NCBI RefSeq assembly: GCF_932526225.1
Contig: NC_064045.1
Coordinates: forward strand, 4,722,498-4,786,497
From: Nematostella vectensis
Lineage: Eukaryota > Cnidaria > Anthozoa > Actiniaria > Edwardsiidae
Direction of reading: 5' to 3'
DNA: 64,000 bases
Under the pieces are notes generated by a model. It had not been told where the DNA came from, did no database searches, and saw only the letters and a list, made by a program, of their open reading frames with translations. Both the position numbers and the translations under genes were made by a program. Positions 1-12,800 of the stretch are shown piece after piece (positions within the stretch are counted from its first letter, which is position 1; every line of letters begins with the position of its first letter).

Positions 1-28
1 ATATAATTTTTAGTTCAGAGTTGTCTCG

Positions 29-42
29 GCTGCTATGGCAAC
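29..42 (+). promoter_or_regulatory. X-box-like (RFX-type) site, distal
   Basis: The sequence GCTGCTATGGCAAC matches the palindromic X-box GTTGCCATGGCAAC at 12 of 14 positions. RFX factors bind X-boxes upstream of ciliary genes (known). The site is about 820 bp before the KIF19 start codon, so its role is uncertain. Confidence 0.35.
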
Positions 43-460
43 TGGAGAATACCCTTGACTGCTAATACATCTTCTATAGACTTAAAGCCGCATTGTCAAC
101 AGTTTACTATGTTATATTGGATATAAATGAATAGAAATTGATGCCATCTGCTTCAAAGGCCAATTGATAAATAACACCTTTATTCATTTTCTAACCACAA
201 CTACAATAGATCCTGATTAAGTTATGATATTTGGTGTATGTACACTTTTATTAAAACCTGGAAATTCAAAAAAAAATCCTATAAATATCGCTTCCTTAAA
301 TAACTGAAACTTAAAATAATCTTATTTTTCCCAAGAAATATTTACATTTAACGCTATTGATAATTAAAATCAATAACTGAAAAGCAAAATTTTTTCTTGT
401 TTGGAACACGCGGCGCGCGTATGGCGCGCGGCTTGTTTGACCAAGGGAAAATGTTAGACT

Positions 461-474
461 GTTGCTATGGAAAC
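461..474 (+). promoter_or_regulatory. X-box-like (RFX-type) site, proximal to KIF19
   Basis: GTTGCTATGGAAAC matches the X-box consensus GTTGCCATGGCAAC at 12 of 14 positions and fits the degenerate two-half-site form with a 2-base spacer, apart from one base in each half. It lies 388 bp upstream of the KIF19 ATG, a plausible distance for RFX control of a motile-cilium gene. The match is seen; the regulation is inferred. Confidence 0.45.
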
Positions 475-861
475 CACGCTATTATCCTTGGGTCGATTTG
501 CGCACGCGCGCGCCAAAGATTCGATCGAACAGTTTGTTTTTCAGAGATTTGGCCTGCATCATTATTACTCAGATTTGAAGAGACATGTAATTACGCTTTG
601 ATCCTTGGATCCCGAGTGTGGCTTTTTGGCAAAATGTGACATGGGGTTGCCACTCTAGTGAAGAAATTTCCCTCTGGGCGACAATACCAAACAGCAAAGG
701 CTGTTTAAAAAGAAAGGTTGTCTTCACGATGAAGACGGAAGCTCATTGGAGGCTGCTGATGGCCGTCCTAGTTCTTCAGTCAATAAACTCCAAAGATATA
801 CTAAAGCAAACTTCGGATCAGCTGAAATCAGCGTTTAATAGTATAAAACTCTGCGTCTGAG

Positions 862-3800
862 ATGCCAGACAAGGAAGCCAGTCAAGTGCAGAGTTTAGTG
901 GTTCGTATACTTTTCGAAGTCGAAATTGGTGTGTGTATGTTTGGCAAAGTTTATTGGCGCATTTTGATCTCGATATTTCTTCTAGGTTGCACTACGTGTA
1001 AGACCAATCAATGCCACGGAGCTGAATGTTTTAGGGTCCAGCGAAATCATTCACTGTTTGGACGAAAATGTAAGTTTTTAATTTCGTTAGCGCCGATGTG
1101 TGACAATGGTTCTAGACGCAGTGTGAACTATTTGCCTGTGGTCTTGTTTACTCAACTCTCGGGTATCGAGAACAAACCGTGGCCGTATATATGCGAAATG
1201 AAATTTTCATTATAAAAAGTAAATATTGCTGGCATTACTTTTATACTGATTTGCCTCAAACACAGAGATAAAGCTAGAAAATAATCGGGGTTTGTACCAT
1301 TGTTTATCAAGATTTCGCACATTGTTTCGTATTGAAGTATGAGAAGTTCTCTTATACGCTAAGTGTCATTTCTCCTTTCCGGACTTGTTTCGAATTAACA
1401 GCTCATCTAGGAAGTTGCTGGCGATGCGAACAGCCCTATTTTTCGGCGACATACAAGTGTGATAAAAAGAATCCAAAGCATGATTTGGCGAATCTTCAAT
1501 AAGAAAGGACACATTTTTTTTGGCTAATGCATAACCTAAGCCCCCATCTTGAAAAGCTATACCCTCCAGTGTCGAAGAAAAAGTTAAAAAAAAAACAAAC
1601 ATATCCAAACCAGACAACAGCATGACATGGATTCAAGTAAGAAAATCATATTTACTTATTTTTCAGCTTGTTGTCTTGCGAGACCCCAATGAAGATACAG
1701 ATGATATCCTGAGGGTGAACCGGTCACGTGAGAAGCAGTATGTGTTTGATCATGCATTCGGGCCTACTGCCAGCCAGGTATTCATTATAAAAAGTAGGGG
1801 ATCGAGGTGGGGGAGAAGGCTACAGACTTAATTTTTTAAAGAATTCTTATACAAGAGGAAAGTAAAATTCATGGCTTTTTCTCCAGTCATATGTTTTATG
1901 AAGGGGTGTGAAAATGACAAGAAATTGAGCAGACAAAAAAAAAAATAAGATAAGGTATCATATAAAATAGGACAGATAGGTATCATATGGAAAAGCATAG
2001 TATTTGAAGATTCCTAAATAAGATATGACTTACTTTTTGGCCGCCAAAGGAATGGGGTTGCATACACACCCTGTGCACCCCCTGTGTATGTGTCTGTAGA
2101 CAAGGCATCTGCGATATCAGTTTACATAAAAAGGGCTGTTATCTTAGTCCGAAGATGTAGTTATGATCCTTATCTTAAATACTTGAGAAAGCTTATAAAC
2201 CATGTCTGCCATATGTCTGTGATTTGTCATCTTTAGGTGGAAGTGTTTAGCAAGACCACTAAGCCACTGATTGATGGCGTCGTATCTGGCTACAATGCCA
2301 CAGTGTTTGCATATGGCGCTACTGGTGCAGGAAAGACCTACACCATGCTTGGGACGGACAGTGAGATAGGGATCATGGGCTTGACCCTCAACAATCTTTT
2401 CTCCCAGATGGATGAGACGAATGATGACATGGCTTACAAAGTGACAATGTCATATTTAGAGGTACATCTCATATATTAAGTAATTATTAATTATATTGAT
2501 ATATTTTTTAAAGTAATGATTAATTATTAATAATTTGAAATGCTGTTAAGTTAGTCCAAAGCAGAACGATTCCTTAAGGGCATGGAGAGCGAAGGGTGTG
2601 GGTGGGAAAGGGGGGGAAACCCCTCCCCCCATCCACATACACAAGAGTCTCCTTCCACTCTCTCTACCATTTCTTCTGGGTACTCTGCGGATTAAGATTT
2701 CCAAGTGGTTCAGTGGCTTATGTGATTTAAAAAAAATTACTCTATCCTAAGGTTATATTTCTGTTATCTATTCTTAAGCATTTTGACTTTTTTGATACGT
2801 GATAAAGATGATGATAAGTTATGAGTTGTGTAACTTCTTTAGACTCATGGCAGTTGTTTGTTTATAGATTTATAACGAGATGATACGTGACTTGCTCAAC
2901 CCATCATCAGGATACCTTGAACTCAGGGAGGATGGTAAAGGTGTTAACGTTGCAGGGATTTCCGAGGTGGAGGCAAAGACAACAAGCGAGGTAAGATATG
3001 GTGATGCCCTATATTCTACATGACAGCTTTAATGATGATAATACCTATGATAGTGATGATGATGAGATGATTTTACCCCAACACCCTGCGAGGTGGCGAC
3101 ATTTGGTTTATTCACACCGGGGGGGGGGGAGGGGGACAAGGGTGATCGTCCCACCTTTTAGGGTATAAAATTTAACCAATCTCTATTCCTAAGGGGGTGT
3201 TTAATTGTTTTTCGATAAAATTGACTAATTTCTATTCCTAAGGGGATGTTTAATGGCTTTTTCCTATTTTGCTATATCTCTTAAGGTTTAAAATTCCTTT
3301 GGCCAAACCCGATTTGTTATCTCTTAAGTGTCGGAATTCTGTTGACTACACCCAAAGTGCCATCCTTTAGGGGTTAGATCCATTTTGCCACGATCACCCC
3401 TGTCTGGTTTCATCGTAGCCTCCCCCCCTGGAAATTCATATTTCCACTGACAACTTGGGTATTTTCCTATAACAGGTATTAGGGATGTTACACATGGGAA
3501 ACAAACAAAGAACATCAGAACCAACGGCTGCCAACAAGACGTCATCCAGATCACATGCTATATTACAGGTATGTATAGGGAGTCCTGCCGAGTCAAAAGA
3601 GGCAATCTCACAAGATAGCCAAGATTTGGGGTGGGGAGGTTGTAAACAACTCTGTGTGGGCTTTAACAGCATGAGACCAAATGCAGTTCTTGGCATTTGT
3701 TTTTTTTCTTAATTACTCGTTTTGATGTGCAGGTGACAGTAACTCAAGAAAGCCGAGTGAAGAACATCATCCGCGAGATGAGAGTAGGCAAGCTGTTCAT

Positions 3801-6800
3801 GATTGATTTGGCCGGCTCTGAGAGAGCCGCACAAACAAAGGTCTGTACTGCAATCTTGCTTGATAATGGTTATCATGATGGGATTTTTTTTTTCGCAGTA
3901 AAGAAAATCTTTTTAATATTAAAAATCATGAGGGTGAAGATTGTTCTGATGTTGATGGTGAAGGTGATGATTATTGTGATGTTGATGTTTATGATGATGA
4001 TGATGATGGTGGTGGTGGTTATGATGGTGAAGTTGTTGATGATTGTGATGGTGATGGTGAAGGCGAAATCTGACCTCCCATTTTTAATAATATTGCAGTA
4101 CCTCCACGGCCAGTTATTATCGGATCTAGCTACAAAAAAAGTTTGACTATCAGGTTTATTATTAATGTACCTAGAATAGTATGACTTAGAATAGTTTTGT
4201 CTACTAATTGCAAGATTTTGCGAACCGAAATGGACTTACCGCTGTTGTGGGGGTTGCGAACACACCCCCTGCACCCCCCCCCCCCCCCCTGGGTATGCTC
4301 CTGTCATAATAAAGATAAGGATTGTCATTGCTGATTGCGGTATGGCGATGATGATAAATGATAATAATGATGATTATGATGGCTGTAATTTTCTATTCAG
4401 AACCGCGGCAAGAGAATGATTGAGGGGGCTCACATTAACCGCTCTCTTCTTGCTCTGGGGAACTGCATCAATGCTCTAAGTAAGTAATGTGAGATTTTAT
4501 GGTAACCGAATAGCTCAGCTACATACACAAAGGCTATCTACCTATTTTCTATCATGACTATTTCCATTCTATTCCCTGACAGACTTGTTGCAAGTGATAT
4601 CTAAAAAGATATATGTGCCCATACCATTCCACCCAACAAATTCAGGCTATCCATAGATACATAACGTAAATTGAATTATGTCATGAAGAGCATCGTGGAG
4701 TAAAGCTTTATTTTTTTTTCTCTGGGAAAAAAATGCTCTGTGAATAAGGTAATGGTGTCACTTTTTCTAATATAGCCACATTGGCACCAACATAATTTTG
4801 TTTACTCCTACCCGGGGGTGGGGGGGGGGGGGGTGGGGGTCTAATTACCACAATACCGCAGCAAAAATTGGAAATATTGCATACCGCACAGAAGGACGAA
4901 GGACGACTGCAACACCGCCGTTTAAAAAGCAAAATCTTGCATCTTGCAATGTTTTGAAATACCCCCACCACAACATGTTTTTTTGTGCTTTTACCGCAAT
5001 CTCTTACAAAAAAGGGCCAATACCACAAGACCCAACGTCCCCACACTACTCACCCTGGCCTTTCTACCAGCCTCAAACAGTGCCCACAATAAAAGAAGTC
5101 TGACGTAGTCTACTTTTGAAGTTCACAGGATTTAAAGTATATCATCATATTTTTGTTTAGGTGAAAACAGAGGACACTATGTGAACTATCGAGACAGCAA
5201 ACTCACTCGTTTACTCAAGGTAACATTATTCACTTCTGTACATAAGTTCAAATAATTGCGTTTATCATCAGGATTGGCTGAGGGGGTGCACCGTAAAAGG
5301 TATCATATGGAATAAAGGATACAGGCCCGTTACCCACGGTTTTTCTTGGAGGGGTGCGACATACGAAAAAGTGGGCCTTATTTTCCGGAGGGTGGGGGTG
5401 GGGGTTGAAACCTGAGTGTCTCTGATAAAAATCTGACCGCCAAATAAAATAGCAAAAATAGATTTTTTTACGCCTTGCAGTATCTCCACGGGACGTTTAT
5501 TGTCGGATTTGGCTAAACACCAGAGTGATCTAGCTTATGCTTTAATATAGTTTTGTCTACAAATAGCACGTCTATTGAGAACCAAAAGTGGACCTTCGGC
5601 CGTTGTGTGTGTGTGTGTGTGGGGGGGGACCCCTCCCTGGGTACGGGCATGGGATAGTATTTTACAATCCTTTAAAAAGGGGGGTTGGCAGGCGCCCCCT
5701 GTGAACGCGCCTGATGCTGCCTGCACATGACCGGTTTCTCCACCACTTTATCATATGATAGTTCAGTGGTACAGGCATCGCTTCTAAAGCAAGAGAGCAA
5801 CTCTTTACTTCCTTTACTCAGGACTCCCTTGGTGGAAATTGCCACACAGTGATGATTGCGCATGTCAGCCCAGCGAGCCGGATGTTTGAGGAGAGTCGTA
5901 ATACCCTTCTGTACGCTGATAGAGCAAAGAGCATCAAAACTAAGGTACTAGTCATTAGAAGCTTAAACATTTTGCAAAGTGCTGACAGGTCGTGTTATAG
6001 TGGTGGATGTATTGTGTTATTCCAGAATTTTTTTTTCCTCAGGGTTCCTTACCTGAAACTTTATTTACTCATGGGAACTTGCCAAAATGATTGTGGAATA
6101 ACGGGTTTTTCAGTCTCCTCCCCTCTCCCTGAAAATCCGCATTGAAAAACCCCCAACCACTCAGAATTTTCAGTCCCCCGTTTTCATTACACCTGAAGGA
6201 TATAGGTACAGAGCCAACAGTTTCCATTACGCGCCTGTTACAGGTCAAAAGAAATCAATTTAATGTGTCGTACCACATCGCTCAATACACAAACATTATC
6301 GCGGATCTGCGCAAAGAGATTTTCCGCCTCAAGACCAAGATAGCAGACCAAGATATCAACGAGTTGACGGAGGGCAAAGCTGCCTCTAAGCGAAGTACGT
6401 ATAGCTACCCTACCTTTTTTTTTGTGCTACATCCGAACGACATGACGGAAAAACATGACGTGACGCTTCAAATAAGCCCATTTCACATCGAATAAGACGG
6501 AGAATTTCTCTGAGTACTTATTAACTTATAGCAAACAAAATATCAAGTGCGACCTTTTTTAAATTGATGCGAATTTTTGTAAAGGGTCGTTGAAATTTGA
6601 GTTTTTCTTCCCTGAACTGATACACAGGGCAATGATGATCAATGAAAAATTATCTTAAAAAGCCAAAATCTGGTTATGTGCACTTCGGCCTCACGTTATT
6701 TGTGTTTTGAAAATCAGTCCGTAATACAAGGAACCTTTAGCCATTAAGAAATTTTGTCTTCTCTCTTTCTGGAATTGCGCGTTTTCCAGTTTTTTCCGTC

Positions 6801-9800
6801 ATGTCCATCCGAACACGTTTGAAAGAAATTATACCGTCTAAGCATGGAGTTTACTGTCGAATTCGTTGTATCGCGACCCGCGTTTTCGAAATACGATTTG
6901 TTATGGTTTTCTGTTCCGTCAGTAAAACCATTCTGAGCCAATCAATATCTCGCTTTGTGCACTTCCCTGGCTATTCTTGGGACGAAATCCAGACAGTGTC
7001 GCGACAGAAAGCCAGGCAACTGCACTAGATGAGAGATGGCAAGAATCTGATTGGCTAAGAATAATTTCACTGGCGGAACAGAAAATCCCAAAAGACAAAA
7101 GCAATTCAATGTTTTGGAAATCGGGTTCGCGATACAACGGATTCGACAGTAAAGGTTTTTTTGTGGCACTGATGCTTTGGTTTTATTTCAATATTGAATA
7201 TCAGTTAATTTGGGATATATCATTAACCATTCAGATTTTTTTATTATTATAGGGTGGGTTGAGTTTTCCAGCTTTGGCCTTTTAGTGATTCAAGTCCGCT
7301 CCTGAAATATGCATTACATTTGCGTTTATTTCCTCTCGCCCTGTAAAAGATTTGTCACTATAAGTGAGTCTAGCTAATCCGGTCTTTTAGGCTTAAACTT
7401 TCAAGGCTTGAGCGTGAACATTTGTAACAGCGCAAAATGTATGCGTGGGGTTATTTCTTTTTGACATTTTTACTGGACAGAGCAAAAAAAAAGGCATGAA
7501 ATTTTCCAATTCTCAATGTATAAGCTCAAGATTCCGCATAAGGAGTTTCTCTGACCAAAAGCTTAATTCCAAATTTTAAAAAAATTTAGAAGGTATGAAA
7601 TTTAGATATAAGCGAGCAAAGTTGGCTTCATTTCTGAACAGAGCCTAACTTCTCCCAAAAAAACGGGGAGAATTCATACTTTGAGCATTTGAAAATTGCA
7701 CTTCAAACCTCATTCTCGAAGACGAATCCATAAGAAAAAATACTTTTTGATATTTGGTTTACATAACATAAGGAATCTCTATGCAAAAATTTAAGCTTAC
7801 CGAAGTTAACCAGACCTTATTTTGGGAAACTTGCCATTTTTTGCTCTGTCTTTTTACTGTATGGTCACTCATTTTTTGTCATGCCCTGATCCACCCTTTC
7901 CTCCTATTCATCAGAGTCGTCCAGAAGGAAAGATAAGGACCACGCCGAGATGACCAAACTACGCAGCGAACTTGTCAGTACTTTCCGGGAACAGATGGAA
8001 ATCAGACGCAAACTGATGGACCTGGAGGATACGGCCATGCAGATAGCACTAGACACGAACCGCTATATGCTGAGTATTGACGAGTAAGAAATAACACCTG
8101 GTTATATAGGCCATGCAGATAGAACTAGACACCAACCGCTATATGCTGACTATTGATGTGTAATAGCATCTGGTTATATAGGCCATGCAGATAGAACTAG
8201 ACACCAACCGCTATATGCTGAGTATTGACGAGTAAGTAATAACACCTGGTTATATAGGCCATGCAGATAGAACTAGACATGAACCGCTATATGCTGACTA
8301 TTGACGAGTAAGAAATAACACCTGGTTATATAGGCCATGCAGATAGAAATAGACACCAACCGCTATATGCTGAGTATTGACGAGTAAGTAATAACACCTG
8401 GTTATATAGGCCATGCAGATAGAAATAGACACCAACCGCTATATGCTGAGTATTGACGAGTAAGTAATAACACGTGGTTAAATAGGCCATGCAGATAGAA
8501 ATAGACACCAACCGCTATATGCTGAGTATTGACGAGTAAGTAATAACACGTGGTTAAATAGGCCATGCAGATAGAAATAGACACCAACCGCTATATGCTG
8601 AGTATTGACGAGTAAGTAATAACACATGGTTAAATAGGCCATGCAGATAGAAATAGACACCAACCGCTATATGCTGAGTAGTGACGAGTAAGTAATAACA
8701 CCTGGTTATATAGGCCATGCAGATAGAACTAGACATGAACCGCTATATGCTGACTATTGACGAGTAAGAAATAGCACCTGGTTATATAGGCCATGCAGAT
8801 AGCACTAGACACGAACCGCTATATGCTGACTATTGATGAGTAAGTAATAACACCTGGTTATATAGGCCATGCAGATAGAACTAGACACCAACCGCTATAT
8901 GCTGAGTATTGATGTGTAATAGCATCTGGTTATACAAGGGCGGATCTATGGGTGGGCCGAACAACCCCCTCCCCTCCCCCCTTAAAAATAGCAAAAAATA
9001 TAAGGAAGTCCACGGAAGAACAATGAATCCGCCCCCTGTCTTGAAACTCTTGCTTCGCCCCCCCCCTTTTTAAAACTCCTGGATCCGCCACTGTCATATA
9101 GACCATGCAGATTAAACTGGATACGTGTCACAAGAAGACAGATCAGACAGACTAAGGGACCGAAAGACAGACAGGCATATATAGCATGACGTGATGACAT
9201 TGAGAATTAATATAGAGATACGCAGATAGACAGCACAAAAGCAAGGACAAACCATTAAAGCCGCATTGTCACCAGTTTACTTCCGGAGGTCCGACGGAAA
9301 CCTCAACCGTTAAAAGACAAAAAAATCTATTTTAATCCGATATATATACCAGGCCATCCGTTCTTAATTATCAATCACATCCTCAAAGAAACTTCTGAGA
9401 CACACTGCTTTCAATATTTTGAAATTTTGAAATTATTTTCGTTTTTTTCCTTTAAAAATCATCGGAGATTTTTTACGTAATCGACGGGAAGTAAACTGGT
9501 GACAATGCGGCTTTATGGCCAGACAGACGCACGGACGGTGTTTTGGACTGATACAACATCCTCTCTTTCCCTATAGGTGGGACCAGGAGAAAGCTCGGCG
9601 ATCTGTCAAGAACGCTGGTTTACAGAGGGAAAAACAGGAGAGACTGGGGCTAGAAAGTAGCAGTGGCGATACCACAGGCTCTCCAGACTCCCTGGCCTCG
9701 TCAAGCCCGCTTGACAAGAACGGAAAGGCTGTGTGGAAAAAAGGGAATGCTGGGAAGAATGGATGGAACGGAGATAGTAACGATGGTAGGTTACAGCCCC

Positions 9801-12800
9801 CAAATCGAAAGTATATATGATAAATATTAATCCATAATTCGAATCCACAGGGATAGAAGAAGATGGGAGCTTGGAAGATGTTGAAATCAAAGACATCGGA
9901 AACGAAAAGAGTACCGAGCGCCAACCGATGAATTCCGAGCCGTTATTGAACGGAGACGGGTTCCATTCGACAGCTGAACCAGAGGAAGTGACGTTCGCTC
10001 GTGAAGAGATCAATAATTTGATAACGGAAGAGAAACGCGTGTCGGAGCTCAAGGCGGGGCTTCAAGCTCAGTTACAAGAAACTAGACAAGAGGTCAGTAA
10101 TGGGTAGCCTGTGGTGAAATCATCTAGGTATGTTGCTGAACAAGCTCGTGCGACACGAGGTCAGTAATGGGTAGCCTGTGGTGAAATCATCTAGGTATGT
10201 TGCTGAACAAGCTCGTGCGACACGAGGTCAGTAATGGGTAGCCTGTGGTGAAATCATCTAGGTATGTTGCTGAACAAGCTCGTGCGACACGAGGTCAGTT
10301 ATGGGTAGCCTGTTGTGAAATCATCTAGGTATGTTGCTGAACAAGCTCGTGCGACACGAGGTCAGTAATGGGTAGCCTGTGGTGAAATCATCTAGGTATG
10401 TTGCTGAACAAGCTCGTGCGACACGAGGTCAGTAATGGGTAGCCTGTGGTGAAATCATCTAGGTATGTTGCTGAACAAGCTCGTGCGACACGAGGTCAGT
10501 AATGGGTAGCCTGTGGTGAAATCATCTAGGTATGTTGCTGAACAAGCTCGTGCGACACTAACCTCTGCCACTAGTTGTCCTATCTATGTAACCAAGAGAC
10601 AGAGAGAAGCAACATTGAAACCTACCAGAAATATTTTTTTGCTAGATCAACTAGAATCTGAAACTTATTAGCTGGTAGAATAGACCTGTCTTACATTGCT
10701 CTCCCTTCTTTCAAATCTGAACTATATAACTACTATTTTGCGGGTTAGAACCAATTACACTCCGGACAATCCTCGATCTTTAGATGTCCCAATTGTGCTG
10801 CATGTAATTTATATTTCATGGCCGTAGCAGGGGGTGGGGCACTGGGGGCACGTGCCCCCCCCCCAATATTTTAAAAAAAATTATAAGGAAATGACCAAAG
10901 GGCGTGTTTGTGCCCCCCAATATTTTCTCAATGTTTCTGTAATCTGCCCCCCCCCCCCACCCAATATTTTGGAGGCCTGCTACGTATTTTCGTAGTAATT
11001 TCTTTGCGTGTGTGTATATTATTGTAACTGAGCCCGCGGTAATTGGCATTGCCCCTGTCATTCTCTTATTCCTGTATATGGCAAAGCTAATAAAAAAATA
11101 TTTTCCTTATCGCTTGTCAACAGGTTGAAAGACTTGAGGAACTTCTCCCCCAGAAGATCAGTAGCGAAGAGAACCGGGAGATCCTGGGTCTGATTTGCAA
11201 GGTGCACGAGCTCGAGATCAGTAACGCCGAGCTGCAATCCCAGTCCCTTCTACGGGAGAACTTGCTACGGTACAAGGACTTAGAGGTCAGCAAGCACGAG
11301 TCACGGCAGAGATTGTGTGACGAGATCATTCGACTACAACGTCACGTCATCACCGGTAAGGGAATCTGTTACCAGTAGATTGATACCCAAAATTATATGG
11401 TATTACTTTGAAGGACTACAGACAAGCTATGGAAATTACCAGGTGGTCTTCGTTGGCGTAGGGAAATCAGGAAGATAGATCAATGTTTCGCGTGACCACA
11501 TGTCTTGCGTGACCTTATGTTTTTCGTGACTGGTGTCCTTTATCGCGTGACCTCATGTCTTGCATGACCTCGTGTTTTGCGTGGATACTCGCTCATGTCC
11601 TGCGTTACCTCATGTCTTGTGTGACCTCATGCTTGCGTTACCTCATGTCTTGTGTGTCCTCATGCTTGCGTAACCCGATGTCTTGCAGATGCGCAGATCA
11701 ACTGCCCCGCGGAGCTCGACTCGCTCTTCGAGGTCTACATGCAGCAAATGGACGCCGACGACCGGGAAAGCCTGGGACGAGAAGGAACCCAGACCTCTCT
11801 CAGCGGCTCCACGGTCAGCTTAAACAAGGTAGCCCATCGCTAACAAATTTGAAATAAAAGATAGGATTTATCTTGGGACGCATCCTTATCTATAAAAACG
11901 TTATATTTTAAGTGACCATCTGAAAAAGTTTTTTTGATACCACGCGACATATTTTTATATTGTGTATTTATTTTTGGTTTATAGGCCGCAGTGCTTGCTG
12001 GGATAAACCGACGAATGATCTCACGTGAAAACTTATGTAAGTGAGGGTCAGGACCGAACGCATTCCGATAATAAACCGAGGTGTGCCGATGGTGAAACGA
12101 ATGTACATCGATTAAGGCTTCTTAGTTTAACACTTAGTTTAACAATTTGTTTAAAAACCTTCGGAAATGAAATCATCCCAAGTTCATAATGTTATGTTTT
12201 TGGCGTTCTTTAAGTTTTTTTTAACTCACTAGGCATTTCCTTCTTGACAGTTACGTTCAGCAGTAAGCTATCACCGCTGACCGAAGAAACGCCGTCGCGG
12301 CTGGTCTCGCTGCAGAACTCGCCTGTCAAGATGATGCGCTCCACACTCTCGGCCCAGACCCTCGCCGAAAACCCCATACCCGAGAGTACCAACACAACAA
12401 GGTCCCATGAGCAATTATTCTCGGCTAAGATAATTTTGTACCCGTCCTAATTGACTTAGTGTCTATCTAATTGATATTGGTTTCGATCTAGATCAATTTT
12501 GATCTCGTTTTGATTTTATCTTGATATTATTTTACATGGATTTTGATATTGATCTTAATGTTGTTAATTTTGGTTTTGATTTCAATATCGATTGATACAA
12601 CTTTCAGTCAATTTCTATTTCGATTAGTTCGACTGAATTGATCATGACCTTCTGGTCTACAAATTACACTCAGGTTGTCTATTCAACTTCCTGTTCGGAG
12701 ACCTAGCAGTCCTTGTGGACGCCTTATTTCTCACTAAACTTACCTCACTTATATGTTCCTTTTCATAGAGCCCTCGCCCCTCCCCCAAGTCCTAGGCCAC

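Larger units (their letters stand above)
1..861. other. 5' flanking region of the KIF19-like gene
   Basis: No convincing coding exon is visible here. The first 380 bases are AT-rich; 400-520 is GC-richer with several CG dinucleotides and could be promoter or 5' UTR. Two X-box-like sites lie at 29-42 and 461-474. At 83-108 there is a single end of the inverted-repeat element found complete near 9257-9514 (it begins with taaagccgcattgtcaacag). Confidence 0.5.

Noticed and set aside
1366-1623. Minus-strand 85-codon ORF in KIF19 intron 2
   Set aside because: No ATG-supported gene structure or recognised content; it lies between two proven KIF19 exons on the other strand.
3129-3414. Possible MITE in KIF19 intron 5 (acaagggtgatcgt ... 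acgatcacccctgt)
   Set aside because: The ends are only partly inverted, G/C runs confuse the borders, and no target duplication was found.
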